A stretch of DNA of 15,649 bases from CAZRWH01 sp964603905 (lineage in GTDB: Bacteria > Patescibacteriota > Gracilibacteria > UBA1369 > UBA12470). Where the stretch lies: the NCBI GenBank assembly GCA_964603905.1, contig CAZRWH010000030.1, forward strand, positions 1-15,649, written 5' to 3'. The position numbers and the translations under genes are program-made. Positions 12,324-15,649 of this stretch are shown one piece after another (the first letter of the stretch is position 1; each line of letters opens with the position of its first letter). A model generated the notes under the pieces. It worked only from the letters and a program-made list of their open reading frames with translations. It made no database searches and was not told where the DNA came from.

Positions 12324-12944
12324 ATGAATAAACGTCCACAACCTCGAGTTTTAGGATCCGTTCCTGGAAGAGAATCTCAAGTTTTTTGGAATAATGACAA
12401 CGAAGCTATTGTCATTGGTGATTCAATGCTGGATTTAGTTTGTCATGATACGAAAGGTAAGGCTTTTACTATTTTGACTCTGACTGTTGGAGGTGACACT
12501 GTTCTTGTTGATGAGCGGCTTTCTGGTAAATCAAACATGGATTGTGATGAGTATAGAGCGGCTCATTTTGGAGTCATTAATTTCAAGGAAAATCCTTATG
12601 TTGTTTTGCAGGTAGGGAGAACTGATTGTGCTAATCGTTTTGGTTTTGGTGAACTTGAAGGTGGTGATATTGGCGGTAGAGTCTTTACTGCTATTTTTCC
12701 AACACCTGAGGATGGTTCGTGTGATTTCATCGCAGCAGAGCACTGCAGTATCGAATTGATGTCGCTTGATGAAGGGATTAGGGTTCGTTTGAACACTTAT
12801 AACCCTGGAGAAGACAGATCGATGACTGATACTAAGCTTGTGCAGAATTTTTATAGAGATGCTTCCGAAGATCCTCGTCGTAGGTCTGATGAGTTGCCGC
12901 CAGCTCTGGATTTGGAAGGATTAGATTTGAGTTTCTTGTCTTAA
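12324..12944 (+). CDS. Uncharacterised protein, 206 aa
   Basis: No family recognised. The open frame reaches back to 12258, but the -10 box covers 12290-12295, so the first ATG downstream of the transcription start is 12324, giving MNKRPQPRVLGS. The protein is soluble and acidic and looks beta-rich: alternating hydrophobic stretches such as AFTILTLTVGGDTVLVDE, YVVLQVGRTD, GRVFTAIFPTPED and GIRVRLNTYNPGED. It ends in a Leu/Asp-rich tail (LDLEGLDLSFLS). Several cysteines are present without a clear motif. A terminator hairpin follows 17 bp after the stop, so this is a single-gene unit behind the best promoter in the window, which implies high expression. Confidence 0.78.
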   Translation: MNKRPQPRVLGSVPGRESQVFWNNDNEAIVIGDSMLDLVCHDTKGKAFTILTLTVGGDTVLVDERLSGKSNMDCDEYRAAHFGVINFKENPYVVLQVGRTDCANRFGFGELEGGDIGGRVFTAIFPTPEDGSCDFIAAEHCSIELMSLDEGIRVRLNTYNPGEDRSMTDTKLVQNFYRDASEDPRRRSDELPPALDLEGLDLSFLS

Positions 12945-12961
12945 TCGTAACGAAATTTCAT

Positions 12962-12997
12962 AAAACAACGTTCTCTTTCGTAGGGCGTTGTTTTTTT
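12962..12997 (+). terminator. Intrinsic terminator after the 206-aa gene
   Basis: AAAACAACG (12962-12970) pairs with CGTTGTTTT (12986-12994) across a 15-base loop, and the T-run continues to 12997. The loop is long for a terminator but the U-tract is strong. Confidence 0.75.
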
Positions 12998-13016
12998 GTG
13001 ACGTTTTCGCTACCAT
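12988..13016 (+). promoter_or_regulatory. Possible promoter of the sigma factor gene
   Basis: TTGTTT (12988-12993), a 17-bp spacer and TACCAT (13011-13016), each 4/6. If used, transcription would start at or beside the ATG at 13023, giving a nearly leaderless message. The -35 overlaps the terminator stem. Confidence 0.3.
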
Positions 13017-13022
13017 TTAGAC

Positions 13023-13574
13023 ATGCAAAATAAAAAGAAAATAGAAGAATTGGTAAAAAAGGCGCAAGCTGGGGATACAGATGCGTTTTCGTATTTGTAT
13101 GACGAGTATTTTTCACATATTTATCGTTATGTTTATTATCGAGTGAATAAGGAAGAGGTTGATGATGTTGTTGCACAGGTCTTTATGAAGGCTTGGGATA
13201 ATTTAGGGAAATTTAAGATTCAAAAAGGTGCAACTTTTGGTTCTTGGGTTTTCCGTATTGCTCACAATCTTGTTGTTGATAGCTATCGTACTCATCGTGG
13301 TATTGTTGAGCTTCCACTTGATCTTAAAGATGAGCGGCCTGTCTCGGATCCACAGCGTACTGCTCAGAATAAACTGAACCAGGTGGTTTTGAAAAAAGCG
13401 TTATCACAACTCAAGGAGGCATATCGTCAAGTGATTGTTCTTAAATTTATTAACGGTTTTTCTAACCAAGAAATTGCAGATATTTTGAAGCGTAAAGAAG
13501 GGAATGTCAGGATTTTGCAATTTAGAGCGCTTAAGGAACTCAAAAATGTTCTGTCTGAGATGGGTTATTCCTAA
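13023..13574 (+). CDS. ECF-type RNA polymerase sigma factor
   Basis: This is an alternative sigma factor that directs RNA polymerase to a special promoter set, normally held inactive by a membrane anti-sigma. At 183 residues it has the two-domain ECF layout. Region 2 spans about residues 18-85, with AFSYLYDEYFSHIYRYVYYR, the core-binding DVVAQVFMKAWDNL, and a -10 recognition part FGSWVFRIAHNLVVDSYR. Region 4 spans about 120-178, with LSQLKEAYRQVIVLKFINGFS, the helix-turn-helix NQEIADILKRKEGNVRILQFRA and a Leu-rich end. A sigma-3 domain is lacking. The next gene begins 41 bp downstream and encodes a FecR-domain membrane protein with a cytoplasmic N-terminus, the expected anti-sigma partner. 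Confidence 0.93.
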   Translation: MQNKKKIEELVKKAQAGDTDAFSYLYDEYFSHIYRYVYYRVNKEEVDDVVAQVFMKAWDNLGKFKIQKGATFGSWVFRIAHNLVVDSYRTHRGIVELPLDLKDERPVSDPQRTAQNKLNQVVLKKALSQLKEAYRQVIVLKFINGFSNQEIADILKRKEGNVRILQFRALKELKNVLSEMGYS

Positions 13575-13615
13575 GTAACGAATGAAACATTTGCTCGTTT
13601 GAAGATATTGAGACT

Positions 13616-15481
13616 ATGAAAAATTTAAACCAGGAAAATTCGGACAATATTTGGGAGCTTGTGGAGCTTATAGATGAGCTTAATTACAAGAAGCTTGAGC
13701 TTATGGACGAGGCGAGTAAGAAGAGCAAGGTTTGGGCTAGAGTTCAACAGCATGTTTCTGAGAACGCATGTAGCGATTTCAAGGAGGTTGCTGCAAGTGT
13801 TCATGATGTTCCTGAGGTTGAGGCTGATCTTTTGACGAAGGCGCGTGTCAAAGAAATGGTTATGGAGTACGTTGAGAATGTTCGTGTTGGAACTGGATTT
13901 GTTTTCAGATTTAATCGCAACTTTTTTGCAGCTGCTACTTTGATGGCTGTGATGTTCTTCTCTTTGTATCCTAAGATGCCGTTCTTTCCTTCGGCGTTTG
14001 CTGATGAAGGAACTTACATTGTTGTGGAGCAGGGGACTGTGGAGGTTGTTCGTGGTGATCAGGTTAAAGTTGTGACTGAGGATTTGTCGCTTAGAGCTGG
14101 AGATGTTATTCAGGTTTTGGATGGTTCACTGGCTCAAATTTATTTCTTTGATGACAGCAGGATGAGTTTGGCGCCAGGGACTGACATTGCTATTTCTAAG
14201 CTTTTTATAGATGACGAAAACCGGTCTGATACTGAGATTGAGGTGATGGTCGAAAAGGGGAATGCTTGGGTTCAAGTTATTAATCTGACAGGGGAGTATG
14301 ACTATTTCTCTGTTTTGACTCGTGATGGAGAGGTTCGAGTTGATCGTGCAGCCAGCATGAATGTCGAGGTTTCTGATGAAGAGGTGATGGTTCAAGTTGT
14401 GAACTATTTGGCTTCGTTTGAAATTCATGGTCGTGATGGAACGCTGGGTGAGGGGACTCAGCTTCTGGTTTCTGGTGATGATATTGTTATTGAAGAGTCG
14501 GCTATAGAAGAAGATGTTTGGTTTGAATATAACGTTGTAGAAGGGGATAAGCATTTACGTTCTGTAACTGAGTATTACATTACTGAGTCTGCTGATAAGG
14601 TTAAGCTTCTTTCTAAGGATCCGCTTTATGAGATCAAAAAGTTCCAAGAAACTGTAGAAAAAGTTGTTTCGATTGAGTCTGCGGTTCAAAAGAGCTTGGA
14701 TACTGCAGAGAGTCGTTTGGCTGAGGCTGAACATTTGATTTCTGAAGGGGAGGAGGAAGAGGCTGGAGAGAAAATTCAAGAGTACTTAACTATCGTTGAA
14801 GGCCTTGTTGCGGAAGAAGAGAACACAGAAGAGGTTAAGGCGCAGGTTGATCAGGCTACCAAGGGGCTTAGTGTTAAGATTGTTGAGAACGAGGAGCTAA
14901 CTGCTATCCAAGATGTTTTGGATGAAGTTGAAGAGACTCTTTCTGAGGACGAGAAAGATAAAAGTTTGATGAAAGTTAATAACGCTTCAAATAAACTAAA
15001 CACCGTCATCGATCTAATTGATGAGGGTTCTTATGTTGAGGCTTTTGAAAATCTAACAGCTTATAAAGAAGGTGCTTTCGCTGTAGCTTCTGATATTTCT
15101 GATGTTCCGGAAGAGGATCGTGTTGAGACAATTAGTGAGATTTTAACTAAGAAAATAGACGACTTGCAGCTGCTGAAAATCATCGAAGTTAAGCTTGAAC
15201 AGCTTGATGAAGATGACCCGGATCTTGAGGAGGAGCTTGCGGATGTGAGGCAACAAACTTTGTATGAGATCAATGCGATGGTTGTGTCTCTCAAAGAGCG
15301 TGCGCTTGGGACTATCTCAGGATTTTTAGCGCAGGTTCAGGAGGACGAGGATATGCAAATCCAGGTTCTTAATAATCTGAAAAAGACTGTTCCTCTTGAT
15401 TTTGATATTATCAAAAAAATCAACGATCTTGAGGATGTTTACTCAAGTGGAAGCGGTGTGATTTATTCGTTGTCTGATTAG
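13616..15481 (+). CDS. FecR-domain membrane protein, likely anti-sigma factor, with long helical C-terminus
   Basis: The 621-residue protein has four parts. Residues 1-100 are soluble, acidic and helical, the likely cytoplasmic sigma-binding part. Residues 103-118 (FFAAATLMAVMFFSLY) form one membrane segment. Residues 135-265 form a FecR-type beta domain (GTVEVVRGDQVKVV, LRAGDVIQVLDGSLAQIYF, SRMSLAPGTDIAISKL, VMVEKGNAWVQVINL, YFSVLTRDGEVRV). Residues 325-610 are Glu/Leu/Lys-rich and helical, with repeated patterns such as AESRLAEAEHLISEGEEEEAGEK and NASNKLNTVIDLIDEGSYVEAFENL. Classic FecR proteins stop after the FecR domain. The extra 300-residue extracytoplasmic helical region is unusual and could sense or bind a surface partner. 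The TAG stop lies within a heptad repeat array. Confidence 0.87.
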   Translation: MKNLNQENSDNIWELVELIDELNYKKLELMDEASKKSKVWARVQQHVSENACSDFKEVAASVHDVPEVEADLLTKARVKEMVMEYVENVRVGTGFVFRFNRNFFAAATLMAVMFFSLYPKMPFFPSAFADEGTYIVVEQGTVEVVRGDQVKVVTEDLSLRAGDVIQVLDGSLAQIYFFDDSRMSLAPGTDIAISKLFIDDENRSDTEIEVMVEKGNAWVQVINLTGEYDYFSVLTRDGEVRVDRAASMNVEVSDEEVMVQVVNYLASFEIHGRDGTLGEGTQLLVSGDDIVIEESAIEEDVWFEYNVVEGDKHLRSVTEYYITESADKVKLLSKDPLYEIKKFQETVEKVVSIESAVQKSLDTAESRLAEAEHLISEGEEEEAGEKIQEYLTIVEGLVAEEENTEEVKAQVDQATKGLSVKIVENEELTAIQDVLDEVEETLSEDEKDKSLMKVNNASNKLNTVIDLIDEGSYVEAFENLTAYKEGAFAVASDISDVPEEDRVETISEILTKKIDDLQLLKIIEVKLEQLDEDDPDLEEELADVRQQTLYEINAMVVSLKERALGTISGFLAQVQEDEDMQIQVLNNLKKTVPLDFDIIKKINDLEDVYSSGSGVIYSLSD

Positions 15482-15515
15482 TGGGCAGAGAGCAGTCAGC
15501 AATGAGCAGTAAATG
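15474..15515 (+). repeat. Heptad repeat array at the stop of the FecR-domain gene
   Basis: Units CTGATTA, GTGGGCA, GAGAGCA, GTCAGCA, ATGAGCA and GTAAATG run in 7-base steps. The TAG stop at 15479-15481 is formed across the first two units. The word GATTAGTGGRCAG is shared with the array at 7998-8032. Confidence 0.8.
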
Positions 15516-15516
15516 G

Positions 15517-15535
15517 TGTTTTTCTTCGAAAAACA
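15517..15535. terminator. Hairpin between convergent genes, possibly a bidirectional terminator
   Basis: TGTTTTTC and GAAAAACA form a perfect 8-bp stem around TTC. The stem is AT-rich and the T-tract lies within the stem rather than after it, so terminator activity is plausible but not certain. It lies between two gene ends. Confidence 0.5.
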
Positions 15536-15552
15536 TTAATTTATAAATAAAT

Positions 15553-15594
15553 CCTTCACTGCTATCTGCCATTTGCTATCTGCTCACTAATCAC
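15553..15594 (-). repeat. Inverted heptad repeat array at the stop of the convergent gene
   Basis: On the minus strand the units are GTGATTA, GTGAGCA, GATAGCA, AATGGCA, GATAGCA and GTGAAGG. The TGA stop of the minus-strand gene (15591-15593) is inside the first unit. The array reads in the sense of its gene, as do the other two. Confidence 0.8.
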
Positions 15595-15649
15595 ACTCCC
15601 ATCCCAATCAGCCCGATAATAAACCCGAGGAATGCTACGATTGCTCCTA
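15591..15649 (-). CDS. C-terminal end of a membrane protein, cut by window edge
   Basis: The last 19 codons of a minus-strand frame enter the window: GAIVAFLGFIIGLIGMGV, then TGA. The stretch is wholly hydrophobic and glycine-rich, as in a final membrane helix. It ends 109 bp from the convergent FecR-domain gene, and its stop lies in a heptad unit like the other two. Too little is visible to name a family. Confidence 0.55.
   Translation of the reverse strand, partial: GAIVAFLGFIIGLIGMGV

Noticed and set aside
1..15649. Alternative genetic code (TGA as Gly, code 25)
   Set aside because: TGA ends tsaC in the corrected frame and the minus-strand gene at 15591, and genuine genes have no in-frame TGA.

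Overview
This window reads as one piece of a bacterial chromosome that uses the standard code. TGA serves as an ordinary stop in several genes, and no convincing gene is interrupted by in-frame TGA. Compact genes, many short soluble proteins of no recognisable family, few Shine-Dalgarno sites and a fermentative-type glycolytic gene set suggest a Patescibacteria/CPR-type genome. A Peregrinibacteria-like lineage is possible, but that placement is a guess from style, and the TGA usage argues against the code-25 Gracilibacteria/Absconditabacteria.

Layout. Positions 1-1298 (minus) hold the heat-shock pair hrcA-grpE behind a promoter that overlaps a degenerate CIRCE operator. Positions 1349-2692 (+) hold two unknown genes that converge on gapA (2682-3686, minus), which lies behind a small unknown gene. 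Positions 4085-4749 hold a TsaC/Sua5-type gene interrupted by a 100-N scaffold gap with a 55-bp duplicated flank, almost certainly an unmerged contig overlap. Positions 4923-5806 hold a three-gene run of small unknown proteins. Positions 5820-6290 (minus) encode a small multidrug-export-family membrane protein, separated by a 304-bp dyad-rich divergent spacer from rsmH and an FtsL-like gene (6595-7998). The usual next gene, ftsI, is absent. In its place is a 560-bp noncoding stretch (7999-8559) with a heptad repeat array and a strongly structured element. Positions 8560-12944 hold an unknown gene, class II fructose-bisphosphate aldolase, an unknown 320-residue protein, a PPi-type phosphofructokinase and an unknown gene behind a consensus promoter. 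Positions 13023-15481 hold an ECF sigma factor and its likely FecR-domain anti-sigma partner. The window ends with a heptad-flanked hairpin and the 3' end of a convergent membrane-protein gene.

How it fits together. PFK, FBA and GAPDH supply three consecutive glycolytic activities from separate transcription units. TsaC serves tRNA t6A modification, RsmH and the FtsL-like protein serve the ribosome and division, and HrcA/GrpE the chaperone system. Six forward promoters share one design: a TTG-type -35, a 16-18 bp spacer, and a predicted A/T-rich leader of about 21-27 nt with no Shine-Dalgarno site.

The best candidate for something undescribed is the structured element at 8111-8482. It has a 19-bp hairpin, a possible three-way junction closed by a 19-bp helix, and a 125-bp tandem repeat whose two hairpin copies differ by compensatory base changes. 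The G-U pairs favour a plus-strand RNA. The second point of interest is a set of heptameric repeat arrays that coincide with the stop codons of three genes.
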